DNA of 64,000 nt from Lunularia cruciata (taxonomy: Eukaryota; Streptophyta; Marchantiopsida; Lunulariales; Lunulariaceae): assembly GCA_948567375.1 (NCBI GenBank), contig OX419756.1, forward strand, positions 44,654,333-44,718,332, written 5' to 3'. Below are positions 44,954 to 57,280 of this stretch, piece by piece; position 1 is the stretch's first letter, and each line of letters starts with the position of its first letter. The position numbers were made by a program, and so were the translations under genes. The notes under the pieces are model-generated. The model saw nothing but the letters and a program-made list of their open reading frames with translations, made no database searches and was not told the origin of the DNA.

Positions 44954-45501
44954 TGTAATATTCCAAGGACAAGAGAACTCTCCAAGAGAGATACAAGAGA
45001 AAACACAATTTCACACTCAATACTCAGTTGCCCCAAAGGAGCACCTTCTCTTTATTATATAACAAAGAGGATCCCCTCAAAGGAAGCTCCACCCTTGGAT
45101 CAGATACATGGATTGGGTGACCTATCAATCCTTGTCCTATCTAGTTGGTCAAATAGGTTTGACCCAAGGGAATCTTTAGGGAATCCTCCTATATGGAGCT
45201 CAAAATTACATGGGTGAGGTACCATTGGAAAGCTCTCAATGAGACATATCATATGAGGAGAAAGCAAGCACATTTCTTGTGAGGGAGGATCTTTCTATTT
45301 TCAAGGCCTAATTCATCCGTTTAGGCCTCCAAAATTGGCTCTTAAGTTTTCAAGCTATTTTGGGCTTCTACCCTATAAGTAAAAGTATTCTTTAGGTGAC
45401 ATATCTGTCTGATCTTCCTAGCCCATTGTACACAACATCCTTCTAGATATTACCAAGCCAATTTTCACCTCCAGATAATATGTCTAACTACTTGTATTAC
45501 A
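44954..45501 (-). repeat. Gypsy 5' LTR (548 bp)
   Basis: TGTAATATTCC...TTGTATTACA on the plus strand. It contains TTATTATATAAC (a possible TATA region when read on the minus strand). It is the full-length reference for this LTR family in the window. Confidence 0.93.
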
Positions 45502-45506
45502 GGTAG

Positions 45507-47699
45507 CCCAAATAAAGCTATGTGACTTAGTTCAAATGGAGATGATCCATTGTACATTGAATAATTTTATAATCTTAAAACCCAAATTTTGCATGAGTGA
45601 AGCAAAAGCAGTTACTATTCTCAAAAGAAGATTGTAGAACTAAATCCAAGAAGAGATACTAATAAGAGAAGCAAGGTTTATCATTAATTACTATTGTATC
45701 AGCTCAAACAATATAAAATTTCTTATCTATAAGGAAGAAAACTATAGACAATTTAAAATTAATGGACCTTTATCTATGGAGCTGGAGAATATTTCACACC
45801 AACAATAAACCTTACTATCATATAAAAAAATAAGAAATATCAAAATGCATATTAACAAGATATCATAAGAAAGATGTACTTATTGCACAAGGTTCATAAG
45901 GAATAAGCTATGATACCTAAGAAGGATAATTTATTCATAAGGTTATTAAGGAATAAGATATGACACCTAGGAGAGATGAGCATATTGCACAAGGTAATAG
46001 AGGATTAGCACCGGTAGAAATTAGGAGAAACTACATGTATTGAAGATTTGTGCTCTTGGCAAATATGATGTGTTGGTTTTATTGGTTGTGGTAATACAAA
46101 CAGCACCTACCTCTTGGAAATATGCATGAAGTTGGAGATTGAAAAATAAAAAATAGCATTGATAATCTATGGAGATAGATTAAGGTCACATAGTTAAATC
46201 CTACCTTTGTTTGAAGGCAAGAAAAATGCAATTGAGATGTGTTTCCTAGTGTTAATAAGAGATGTAATTAACACCAAGAAAGGTTAAGGTCCCATTAAAG
46301 AATTGAGATATGTGATAGAAAGTTACTATCAATATTCTAAGATGATTGTCTATAACACCTTAATAATATTTAGGTGGTTTTGAGCTAGCATAGCTAATTA
46401 ATTTTAGTAGTAACTAAGTTAGAGGTATCTTTGACTAAGTTAGTATAACTAAATAAAAAGAAAGATCAAATATTTAATCTTTCTATTGGATACACATTTG
46501 AATCCTAGTGAATTTTCAAATTATAATATATTTGAGTGGGAATTTTTAAGTGGAATTTATATCAATGTGGGATCTTTTAGTGAATCTTATGTTAGATTAT
46601 ATCGGAGTGGAATCTCCATCTTAGACATTGCATGTTCAAATTAACTTGGTGATATTAGAGATGTCTAAATTTTATTGATTTGACCAAGTTAGATGAATTT
46701 CATAATAGAAGTAGCCAAGGTAGGTAGATTTGATTTGACCATATAAGATATCAAGATTTATTATTTTGACCATGTTAGATAAACCTTGATAATAGAGGTA
46801 GCCAAGGTAAGTAGATATGACTTGATCTTGAAATACATTGTAATATTTAATTTAGAGAAGATACTAAATTTATAAAGAATATGCTTGGAAGCTCCCAAAG
46901 GGAAGCATGTGAGGCCAAAATCAACATGAAGTTCCATTCATATACAATTAAGGAAAAGTATGGATTCTATTGAGTTATAAAGGCACTTTCAATAATGAAA
47001 TTGTTGAGTATATAAGAGGGCTAAGAATATAAAGATATTCCTTCTTCTATGAGCATGTGATGTAGAGTGAGTATGGAGAATGAAGCTTTGTTAGTATACC
47101 TATATTTGATAAGTAAAAAGTGAGATTTCCTCCTTAAGAGTGTTATAATTATAGTTGTTGAGCTTGGAGGAACCTCTAACTCTAGAGGACTTCTTTTGTG
47201 GGTGTGAGTGAAGGAAATTCTATGCTGATATTGATTAAGTTTTTCCTTATGAGCCATTTTGGAGGAACTTTGGGGTAAGAGAGTGAATTAGAGATTGGAG
47301 CAAAAGAGAAAGACTTTCTATTGCAATGCTATCCTCGATGTTTCTTCATATAAACTTCCTTCTATCGCATGTTGCATTTAAAAATTATCACTAAAGGTAT
47401 CCCTTGATGGGAGATAAGCTCTGCACTATTTTTGTTTGTAAGTCTACAAACAACACAAAGGATTGATCATACATAGGATTGAGGTTCTTGCAAGCAATAT
47501 GCCACCTTGCAAAGCTCTATATATGTTAGGTTCCATTGAGCTAGAGGAATCCAAATCACAAGAAGAAGAATTGTTGGAGAAATGATTATTCCAACCAAGT
47601 TTGTTCTCATATAGAACACGAGTCTTATTTGTGAAGAAAAAAGATAGAAGTATCAAGATGTATATTGATAACCATATGCTAAATCAAAAAATCATCTAG
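45507..47699. other. No gene recognised; AT-rich decayed sequence
   Basis: No open frame of note. A box AGTATATAAGAGGG near 47006 looks like the promoter of an old LTR, but I could not pair it with a second copy. Confidence 0.45.
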
Positions 47700-49520
47700 A
47701 ACAAGGATTCTTTCACTAGAATGGATAACCTATTTGATTAACTTTACAATGTAGATATAATTAATCTATATTATAAATATTCCAAAGATAGTGTTTTTAC
47801 ATCAAGTACAACTATTTTGATTATATGATGATGATGCTTGGTCTCATTAATCACCCAATCCATTCATTTATGGAATTGATTTATAATACTTTAAATTCAA
47901 CTTGGATGAATGTGTCATTGTACACCTAGATAATATTTTGGTCTAGAGTCAAACCTTAAAGGATTATAAAAATTATCTTGGACAGATCCTTTAGGTTCTA
48001 AAAGAAAATATGCAAGAGCTTCAAACTATGAGTTTTATAGACCTAAGGTTGATTACTTAAGCCATAAAGTTAGTGCAAAAGGCATTCAAGTTATAAATGA
48101 ACAGATGAAAATGATCCAAAACTAGAGTAGAAGTAAAGATCAAACTCAATTTAAGAGTTTTTTAGGCCTCATTGGATTCTCTTGTGAAATTGAGAAACCC
48201 TTTACTAGGCATGCACAACAAGAAGATCAACATTGGAATTAGAAAAACCATAAGGTCTACCTTCCAAGCTTTGAGGATGTATTATTAAAGGTAATTATCT
48301 TGAAGTGGTGTGATTTGAGTAAGCTAATCAAGCCTGTTAGATATATTTGGATGAATAATCAATCAGGTTCTTCAAGAAGGTTAGAAGGATGGATTGCATC
48401 AAAGTACTTTTTTCTCTTGAAATTTATTACAAATGGAGAATAATTACTATACAACCAAGAGGGAGTAGATTGTATTGGCCATTGAGCACTAGAAGCATTA
48501 CTTGGATGATAAGAAGTTTTTGGTCAAAATTAACTACTTCAGAGACAAACATGACATATCCAACAAAAAAAAACCAATGGATTTTTCCAGAATAAAAAGA
48601 TATTTAGCAGTATCAAAGTTGAAGGGTGGTAATAATTAAACATGAATATTGTGTATGTAGAGAATAAAAAACAACTTGTGGATGCCTTGCTCTCCATCAC
48701 AAAAAAGATATATTATCTATAAAGTGATTATTCATTCTACATGGAAGTAGACATTAACATAAGTAGCAAAAGAGGATGAAGCACTTAATGAAGTATTGCA
48801 ACCATCCTAATCACTAAAATTCATCACTTTTTTTCAAGGAAGGAAGAATTTAAATCCCAAAATGATTTAAAGCTACATAAGACAATATTAAGTGAATGTC
48901 ATAGGTGAAACCTTGCTGGTCATGTTGGGGCAAAGAAAACCCTAGAGTCACTAAGGTGGATTCACTCTTAGCCAAGGATACAAGAAGCGGTAGCCGTCTA
49001 TGTGACAATTGGTTTGTCATATTAATAAAACAAAGCTAGAAATTGTAAGCTTGCAAGTAGAAAACCTCTCCCTATCTCTAAACAACAATGGGAATAAGTA
49101 AGTATGAATTGAATGTGAGTTATCCTACATATTTACCACGTTGATTCCATAGAAGTCTTTGTAAATGAAATTTGTAAGAGGATTTGTATTAGGCCTATAA
49201 ACAAGGACGTTACTACATCAAATTTAACTCATATCTATATAGATGTTATCTTTCTTGCAAGATGGTCTTTCTAGAGTACTCATCACCAATAGTGGAACTC
49301 AAAGGTTTTGGAAAAATTTTATCTAGAATTTTTAGAACATATCTATTACTTAAAATCCTCAAGGTGATTAGCAAAAAAAGAAAATTTAGCTCAATAAAGT
49401 AGTTTGTAGATTTCTCTTGAGGTAGTATGAGCCTTATGCATTACAATTTACAAATAAATATCAACCAACATCCTTATTTCAATGGAAGGAAGACCATGAA
49501 GAGATTTAACCCTAAACCAT
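47700..49520 (+). pseudogene. Decayed gypsy pol remnant (reverse transcriptase, RNase H, integrase traces)
   Basis: Plus strand, read through many stops: MDNLFD near 47720, YLSHKVSAKGIQV near 48055-48095 (the YLGH motif after reverse transcriptase) and FLGLIGF. ENKKQLVDAL near 48660-48690 is the RNase H end, and GLSRVLITNSGTQ near 49270-49300 is the integrase core. The order is that of gypsy pol. It is more degraded than the element at 38.8-45.5 kb. Confidence 0.75.
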
Positions 49521-50636
49521 GAATTTTAAGAATAATTGGTCAAGACTTGCAAGTTAAGCCTTTGAATAATATTTTGGTTGTTTTATTTGTCTTATAATCC
49601 ACATCATCATTTTAATTTGGAGGATGATAATGGGTTTTTGTTATAGTGATTTGGTATATAAAAAAGGAAGAGTGACTTTTAGAATTATCTAGGCACCACA
49701 CCATATTTTATTTTTTAGAAGTCTTTGTATAAATACAAGGTACATCCTCACTACTTTTTGTCTTAAGATTTTGCCTTCTACTTTGATATAAAAGCATAAA
49801 AGGGATGGATGTAGTGTATTGTAATGTTTAACATTTACCTCCAAATAATTGGGATCTTTCCATTTGTCATTATATTATTATGATAGTTGTATTATTTTGA
49901 TTCTTTCAAGTCCAACCTTTTCATAATAGTATTGTCTTATAATATTAAGATTAAAGAGTAACTATAACTCTTGGTGTGAAAATGTAATAATATGGAGTTA
50001 TCAAAGTTTAATAAGTTAAGTGAAATAAGCCATATATAACTAAGAACTCTATAAATATTTTAGAAGCATCTAGGAAGCTTCTTGATAGAATAATATAGAA
50101 ACACATAAGAAACTTCTTGGTGTGAAGCTTCTAAGTGCCTTCCAAAGATTGAGTAACTTTCATATCAAGTTACTTGTATGCCAAGTAGATGGCCACTAGA
50201 ATGAAGCATCCTTATAAGCTTCTTGGGTATCTTAGCTTGCATTCAAAGAAGGTGGTTTTGAGAAGAAAGCTTCTTGGGAAGCTTCTCAACGGCACTTGTA
50301 TTGTTTCACTATAAATACCAAAGCCTAAACTCATATTACATATTTGGAGTTTCCTTCATTAGAGCATTTCCAATGTTACTTCTTTTCTCTTATTCTCTCT
50401 TGTCTTTTGCCATATATTAGTGCAATATTCCAATATGAGAAACCTAACTTTTATATGATGGACAACAGATAAGTGATATAATAGACTTTAATTGTTTACT
50501 TAAAGAGAGTGAAGATATAAGAAGACCAATGTTATGTAGATGTGGTTATTATTGGTTGTAAAAAATATTTATATACCTTAGTTGCATGATTTCAAATATA
50601 GATATTTAAAGTAAGGATATTTTATGTCATGCTATT
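49521..50636 (+). repeat. Probable LTR-end remnant with promoter-like box
   Basis: Follows the pol remnant where its 3' LTR would be. It contains several AAGCTTC-rich repeats (for example GAAGCTTCTTGG) and ACTATAAATACC at about 50310, like an LTR promoter. The part at 49520-49700 resembles 37320-37500. No coding sequence seen. Confidence 0.4.
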
Positions 50637-52467
50637 TGTAGTGTCGCATCTAAATTGCTCAGACATTGGAGTTGCAATGATGGTAGTTAGATGTATTTTA
50701 GCAGTTTCCCATAGACTACTTTCCGACGGTCAGATTTTTTGTTTGGGGTACTAACTTCACGGTGGAGCCCACCGTCACTTTGCACCGTTTGCACCATCAA
50801 GTGTGCCATCAGCGGGACTATTAGGGTTCCAGACCTAGCTCAAGTCCAAGGTATACTTTTGAAGTGCAGCACCATAGAGCTCACTTCTCTAATGTTGAGC
50901 CTTTGAGTTCTTGGCTATGGTGGATAGAGGCCGACAAGCATCACCTAAATTCTCTTAGCTAGAGTGGATGTGGCTTGACTGTAATCAATACCCAGTTGTT
51001 GGCAATTTATAGAGTGAAAAATCAAGTGCTGATCTGAGTTGAGTTGATTTGAGAGTAATAAACAATCTGATTACATCAAAGAAGTGAAGTTAGGGAGAAA
51101 TTGGGTGTAAGAACTTTGAGTGTTGGTGGTATCTCCAAGCTCAGTGGATCGTTGGTAGGTCGATTGAAGTTCATTTTTCCTTGGTGTGCAGGAACTCGTT
51201 GCTTGATGTAGATTTGGTAGTAAGATAGTCAATGTGCAGAAGCGTTGGCCAATTTTTGAGCAAAAAAGAAGTAATTCTTGAGCAGTGGTTGTGATTTTGA
51301 GCTCATGAGGTGAAGGTAGGACCAATTTGTTGCAAGTTGTGCTCAAAAAGTGAAATTGAAGGTGAAGTTGAGAACACACCTTTGTGAATTTGTGATTTGG
51401 AGAGACCTATTTTTTCAATTTGGCTCAAGTGAAGAGTTAGCAGAGGATTTGGTGGTCAGCCAACTTTAGGATTTACATCAAGTTTTACGTCAAGGTTTTG
51501 CTGGAGTTTATGTTAGATTTTGGCCAGATTTAGAGGAGTTGTGCTATTTTGGAAGAGTTTCGTAAGTTTGGAGGAGGTTCAAAATGGCAAGAGGAAAGGC
51601 CTCATTTGGCTGAATTTTGGTGTTTAGAGGCTTCAAGGCATAGAGCTGTGAGCTATGAGAGGCTACGAAGGCCTATAAGGGCCAGCAAGGCAGCTTGCTA
51701 GCATGAGGCTAGCTAGTTTAGAGTAGATCTTGGTCATTGTGTGGCAAAATCTGCCCATCTTGCTTGTGTGCAACAAGGTTTGACCTCTAGATTTCTTGTT
51801 CCTAGATTGGTGCCTTAGCCAACTGGTCCACCCTCACTTGTTGTCCTAGTGATTGTGCCACTATTATGTACACACTTGTAGCTTTGGTTAGGAGATGCAA
51901 TTTGATCCCATTCTTGGTGATCCTGGTAGCTTAAGACATAGATACAAACTCCTCTTATGTCAAATGCCAAATGGTGGTAGAGCCAGTCCCACGTTGCTTT
52001 GTGAGATAGAAGGTTTTGTTTAGATTTCTTGTGATTGGACCTCCTCCATTCTATGCTTCCTGTTTGTGCACCATGATTGTGTGAGGTGCCCTGACTTTTG
52101 AGCGTTGGTGCTTTGGTGTGCTCTTGGTAGTGAGGTTGGAGTGATGACCAATCAGACTACCTTTGTTTCTCTCCTGTGAAGCAAGAAGTGAATACATACC
52201 ATGAGAGTGCGTGTTGTGATGCCAGGTTACAAGCTGCCTATTCCCCTAGTGTAGTTATCTCAGTTAGAGTTACATTAGTGGGTGGTATTCCATGGTATTA
52301 GCACTTGGTGGTGCTCAATTGGTGTTGGCATTTGGTGGAGTACTTGCACTTGCAATTTGCTGTTACAATTTGTGGTTGCAATTGCGGTTACTTTGTCACA
52401 ACAGAGTTCTTATGGGATTCTAGAGGAGCTAGCCTTGTAGTAAATAGTGGGTTTACTCAAAGTGGCA
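50637..52467 (+). repeat. Long 5' LTR (about 1.83 kb) of the methyltransferase element
   Basis: Begins TGTAGTGTCGCATC and ends GGCA two bases before the PBS. The same sequence, at perhaps 70-80% identity by eye, recurs inverted at about 62133-59360. The ends are inferred from TG...CA and the PBS, since no second LTR in the same orientation is present. Confidence 0.65.
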
Positions 52468-52469
52468 CT

Positions 52470-52479
52470 TGGTATCAGC
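52470..52479 (+). other. Primer binding site of the methyltransferase element
   Basis: TGGTATCAGC matches the start of the initiator Met tRNA complement. The same motif sits at the equivalent place in the inverted copy (59353-59344, minus). Confidence 0.75.
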
Positions 52480-52483
52480 TTTA

Positions 52484-53830
52484 TCTCAAGTCCTAGTGAG
52501 GGAGGAGATTGACTTTGAGTTGGAGTTCGACACAAGAGTTGATTCAGTTGAGAGTACACTTGGCATGTTTGCACCGTTATTGTGGGATATGGACAAGATT
52601 TATGGGGCCTCCAAAGGCCCTATGTGTTACTTTGGTAAAATGGGTACCATTGAGTTGGATGACTTCATCCATGAGTTTGATAGTTGGTGTGATCTATAAC
52701 AGATGTGGAACCTGACTTTGTTTCCACCCTTCATGGCATGGAAGGGGTTGTTTAGCATTTGGAGGGTCCGCCGATGGACAACTACTATGAGTTCAAGAGA
52801 GCTTGTTTGGAAGATATTGAGTTATGGAGACAATATTGGTCTGTGAACTATGTCTCTATCACTTTAGGCTTGGTTGCCATGAGTAGATTGGCTATACTCA
52901 CGAGCTCTAGCTTGAGTAGTGTTGGTGGAGCTAGTGGAGGTGCACTAGCTGGAGATAGTGCTACCACAAGTGGAGGTACCACTGTAGGAGGTGGTGTGGT
53001 ACAACATTTTAACCCCATGGTGGAGTTCTTCCAGTGTTTGAGGCAGAACTACTAGGGAGTGCGGATTGACAAGCTGAGGAGCTTGTAGGAGTTCAAGCGG
53101 AAGGCTAGAGAGAGCCTATGCGAGGCATACACTTGCATGAGGCGATTGATCAGTTTCACTCAAGGAGTAACTAAGGGCCAAGCATCCCAATTTTGGTATG
53201 GGATACTAGATAAGGAGTTATGACATAGAGTTCATGATGCTATGTTGTTACAAGCTACTTCATCCACTTTGGCAATGGTCTTTGGTTTGGCTTAGCGTAT
53301 TGAGCTCAACATGGTGGAGGAGAGGGTACTGACATCTAGATTTGGTAGGAAGACCTCATCCACAACTGTTACTTCTTCTAGAGTGCAGTAGAGTGCACCA
53401 CACCTAATTGGTTTTTGAGGACAAGGTGGACAGCCCAGATCCTATGGAGCAAGTGGAGGGCCTAGTGGAGCTAGACCCTTACCTTCATTTTCAAGTAAGA
53501 AATAGCCAATGAGTGGTGGTGTTGCTTGTTGGACTTGTGGTGGACCTTATCATAGGAGAGAGTGTACTCAAGATAACAGACCTAATACCTCTGGTGCATC
53601 ACAGCCAACACAAAGACATTGTGAGCATTATCACGGATTTGGTCACACTAGTGACTAGTGCTTTGACCTACACTCGGAGTTATGGAGTGGTAGAGCTACT
53701 ATGGAAGGTAGTAGAGGAGCTCCATTTCATGGAGGACAAGATGGTAGAGGTGGTGGTAGAGGATCTATACCTAGTAGAGGTGCGGTGCGGTACCTGCCCT
53801 TACTTCTGATACAGCTATGGCTACTCAGAT
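52484..53830 (+). pseudogene. gag of the methyltransferase element, with two zinc-knuckle-like motifs
   Basis: Recognisable stretches are MGTIELDDFIHEFDSWC (52648-52698), then, after a frameshift near 52720, EGPPMDNYYEFKRACLED. From 52759 one frame continues to about 53810 with eight stops, each TAG or TGA. It covers FKRKARESLCEAYTCMRRLI and QFWYGILDKEL, as in retrotransposon gag, and a knuckle C-WT-C-GGPY-H-RRE-C (53527-53565, one residue shorter than canonical). A second motif C-EHYHGFG-H-TSD follows near 53620-53660. The tail is Gly/Arg-rich, like an RNA-binding gag end. Confidence 0.75.
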
Positions 53831-54212
53831 TGAGCAGTTGGAATAGAGATTGGCTAGTATGGTTATTGCTCAGAGGAGATCAAATTCGGGTGTTGAGGCT
53901 TCCACCTCATATGTTGGTGATAGAGATGCTTTGGACTTCATGTGTAGAGCAGCACAGGTGGATGCATTTGTAGTAGTGACTAGGAGTGCATTACATGCTC
54001 CAGAGCCTAGAGGAGCATCAATGGAGTTGGACCCACAAAGAGGAAAGGTTGGGAGACAGGTCAAACTTCCCTAGTCTTTCATACTATCTATGGCGTCGTA
54101 GATGACATCCATGGCTCCTAGACGTCCCAATGCAAGTGTGGTAGGTGGTGATGGAGTGCATGATAGACTACCTATTAGTCAGCTACCTACTACTATATAG
54201 ACTGAGTCTAGC

Positions 54213-55180
54213 ATGATGTTGGAGGCGGCTCAACTGATTACGCGGTGCCCTTTGTTTTTAGCCAGTGACATGTTTACATTGGGAGTTGACCCAACCTTAG
54301 TGTTCCAGTTGGCTGCCATGCTTTGTGAGAGTAAGGATGATGCGGTTCCTACTACTAGAGCAGAGGTGGTTGATATTGGAGTTGACTTGGTTGAGGAGTA
54401 TGGGATCTGTTCAGTGACCAATAGTTTATGGCAAGCAGTAGTCGCTAGACTGGATGAGTTGCCAACTAGACCGACATTTGAGAGGCATGGTTCACACCTA
54501 GTGTTGTCCTATTGGATAACCAAAGGGGGGTTTTCTGTTTGGTGGGACCTTTAGGGAAGGTCTATACACCACATAGAGTCTTGTTCGACTTTGGTGCATA
54601 GCCTCTTATGTTGGGAGAGGCTGCAGTAGTCAATATGGAGTTACAGAAGACCAATGTAGAGAGGTGTTGATTTCAAATCCAAACATCTCTAGGTGGTGGT
54701 TTGACACAATACATCACACATGGGGAGCTTGTTGTCTAAGTTCAACTTGGTCATCCGATTGATAGCTTGGTGGTGAGAGGTCAGGCTATTGTGACAATAG
54801 CTAAGTCATATGATGTGCTAGTTGGGGGAGCAATGTTATACCCTATGGGTTTCAACATTGACTATTGGGAGGAGAAAACCTCCTATAGACTAGGTTGGCA
54901 ATTTGGTGAAGGACGGGTATGTTGCCTACCAGTATGCTTTAGTAGTGGTAGTCTTGGCTCACTACAGTCCGAGACCATGGAATCATTAGTTTTAGCTTTC
55001 TGTGGTGCAGTTACTTGGCCTGGTGACTTGTTGGAGTGGAATGCACATGTAGAAGATACTCCAGTACTAGAAGAGATCACTCAAATTTGGAGTACAAGTG
55101 AGATTGTTCCATCCACCTTGGATATTCCATTGTGGAGTTCAGAGGAAGCATTGCCGCACCATGCAGATCAGTTGGTGCAA
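54213..55180 (+). pseudogene. Retropepsin-like region of the methyltransferase element
   Basis: A helical linker (LEAAQLITRCPLFLASDMFTL) precedes a segment in which RVLFDFGA (near 54575-54600) occupies the place of an active-site LxDxGA motif. The usual Ser/Thr is replaced by Phe, and LMLGEAAVVNMELQKT follows in frame-shifted sequence. The region then reads AKSYDVLVGGAMLYPMGF (54800-54853), resembling the C-terminal part of a retropepsin. Stops and frameshifts are present at 54540-54770. The inverted copy preserves the same segments. Confidence 0.6.
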
Positions 55181-55249
55181 TAAGCTTGGAGTGGAGCCTT
55201 CATACCATCAAGAGATGAGTGTGAGGATGAGCCTCTAGAGTCGATTACT

Positions 55250-56228
55250 TTGACACCTTTGGATACCACACTCATTGCTTGGCAGTATCTAGTAGAGGAG
55301 ATATGTCTATTGGAGTTGTTCAGTGGGATTAGCACCAAACTACCTACATTATTATATGCAGGTATACAAATACAGAGGTACTTGTATGTGGAGAGAGATG
55401 AGAATGCTAAACGAGCCTCTCTACATCATGTGGCACACTTGGCCTATCGGTATCCTAAGTTATTACCAATATCAGCAGTCAGAGGTTACCAAAAAGCCCT
55501 ACCAACAGATATTTCCTTACTAGGGGTGCATGATCTAGAGAGATATGGGTCTATTCACTTGGTGATTTTTGGATGGCCATGTTAGGGACATACACGTGCT
55601 GGCTGAGGTTTGGGTCTTCAAGATCCTTGTTCTAGTGTGTTTTGGGAGATGTTACGGATACTACAATATCTCTAGGTTTATCAGTCCATTTGTCCATCTT
55701 ACATTTTGGAGAACGTTCCTTTGATGGGTGGTTCTTGTACCTCAAGTGGTGGAGAGTACACATTAGGTCCATTCTTAGATAAGACCTATTGTTTTGTTAG
55801 ATGCAGTGAGAGTGGGATCACAAGCTCATTGTCTTCATCTTTGGTGGACAAACCTCTTACTCAAAGAGGTTTTATAGTGTGCTTATGATGGGATTCAATG
55901 ACTTGACCACATCCTTGTTGATGATATCTTGGATGTTGGGCGTCAATCTTAGATAGTGGTAGTGGCTAATAGGTCACCTATGGTAGTGGTGAACCTTGTT
56001 GGACAGCCTAGAGCCACTTTTCCCACACTTATGAGTTTCACAAGCTCCCATGCTTTTTGAGAGGGAGGTCCTAGACTGGTTTGGGACTCACAGTTATAGT
56101 AGTTGGTGGAGTCCAATGCCGATGAGAGAGAGCAAGCAATGGGTTTTTGCATCAGTATTACCACTATTCCAGCAGTGTCAACCAAGAGTCAAGTGTTAGA
56201 TCAGGCTATGGACTTGAACTTTTTGACC
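55250..56228 (+). pseudogene. Cytosine-5 DNA methyltransferase domain carried by the retroelement (broken)
   Basis: Motif order is that of C5 methyltransferases, which methylate cytosine in DNA using S-adenosylmethionine. Motif I is LLELFSGIST (55307-55336); motif II is YVERDENAKRAS (55385-55420). Motif IV is VIFGWPC (55562-55582), followed by TAG where the Gln of PCQ belongs, then GHTRAG, TGA, GLGLQDP. Motif VI is LENVP (55706-55720). After a frameshift between about 55741 and 55800, motif VIII is VGSQAHCLHLWWTN (about 55815-55856) with His/Cys where QxRxR arginines belong. Motifs IX-X are DEREQAMGF (56121-56147) and DQAMDLN (56199-56219). Length, about 310 codons, fits a catalytic domain. 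In-frame stops (TAG 55583, TGA 55604, TAG 55673, TAG 55875 and others) are all TAG or TGA. It is dead in this copy. No target-recognition specificity can be read. Confidence 0.88.
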
Positions 56229-56632
56229 TGAATTGTGAGCCTTGGCTTGGCAGAGCAACGGAGGATATGCTTATTAGGTATCACCACTTGGACACTTGTG
56301 AGTTTTGTGCCTATCAAGATGATTCAGGCACATATTGGGAGTGATGGTCTAAGTGGACATGGTATTCATGGGACATAGCCAATAGCTACTAGGGAGAGTG
56401 GTCTTACTTGGAGTCCATCCAAGTGAGCATGGGCTACTTAGATTACACCCTTGGTCCACTTGGGATGCAGCTAGAGGACATGTGGAGCTTGCAGCCAGAG
56501 TGGAGGGAGTTTTTTACACCCAACCTCTAGTGGTCGGGAGCAAGACACAACTGCTCCCAAAGGTCTAGTGTAGCAGCCAGTCAGTATGTCTTCTACTCCT
56601 ACAATAGTTATAGAGGATACTTGGGAGCCAAT
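56229..56632 (+). pseudogene. Polyprotein segment after the methyltransferase, unknown
   Basis: Continues the methyltransferase reading direction with stops of the same TAG/TGA kind. Visible pieces are HHLDTCEFCAYQDDSG and MGYLDYTLGPLGMQLEDMW. I do not recognise it. Reverse transcriptase would be expected later but is cut off by the junction near 56632. Confidence 0.5.
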
Positions 56633-57280
56633 TGCTACAATGCCTCCTCAAAACTCCACAATGGAACATCCAAGGTGGATAGAACAATCCCACTCATACT
56701 CCAAATCCAAGTGATCTCCATTGGTATTAGGGTTAGTGATCTCTATTGGTATTGATATGAGTGTTCCACTCCAATAAGTCACCAAGCTAAGTAACAAAAC
56801 TGCTAAAAGCTAAAAGTGATGCCATGGTCCTTGATTGTAATGAGCAAAGATTACTAATACTAAAGCACATTAATAGGCAACATATACTCATCCCTCACTT
56901 GACTACCAACCTGCCTATAGGAAGTTAACTCCTCCCAATAGTCAATATTGAAACCCATGGGGTATAACACTACTCTACCAACTAGCACCTCATATGACTC
57001 TACTATTGTTGTAATGGCTTCAGTTCTCACCATAGAGCTATCAATTGGATGATTGGGCTGAATTTGAACAATGAGCTCTCCACATGTGATGTATTGTGTA
57101 GAAGTAAAATCTTAAAGATGTTTGGATTTGAAATAGACACCACTCCGCATCAATTTTTCATAGCCCAAGATCACCAACTACGACCTTCCCCAACATAAGA
57201 AGCTTCACATTAAAGTCTAATAAGACCTTTTGTGGTGTATAGACCTTCCCCAAAGGTCCTACCAAACAAAAAATCCCACT

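Larger units (their letters stand above)
38790..45501 (-). mobile_element. Ty3/gypsy LTR retrotransposon on the minus strand, decayed, with nested solo LTR
   Basis: Flanked by a perfect 5-bp target duplication GGTAG (38785-38789 and 45502-45506). LTR termini read TGTAATAC...GTATTACA. On the minus strand the order is 5' LTR, PBS, gag, protease region, reverse transcriptase, RNase H, integrase, PPT and 3' LTR, which is the gypsy order. Many stops, frameshifts and a large deletion in the 3' LTR show it is dead. A 732-bp solo LTR of a related family sits in RNase H. Confidence 0.95.
50637..56632 (+). mobile_element. LTR retroelement with gag, retropepsin and a cytosine-5 DNA methyltransferase domain; 3' part missing
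   Basis: Plus-strand element: a 1.8-kb LTR, an initiator-Met-type PBS, a gag with two zinc-knuckle-like motifs, a retropepsin-like region, then a C5 cytosine methyltransferase domain. The reverse transcriptase, integrase and 3' LTR are absent, because the element ends where an inverted relative begins near 56632. All coding parts contain stops. Gag and protease style suggest the Ty3/gypsy group, but without reverse transcriptase this is inference. Cytosine methyltransferases carried by retrotransposons have been described from dinoflagellates and charophyte algae. Confidence 0.85.
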
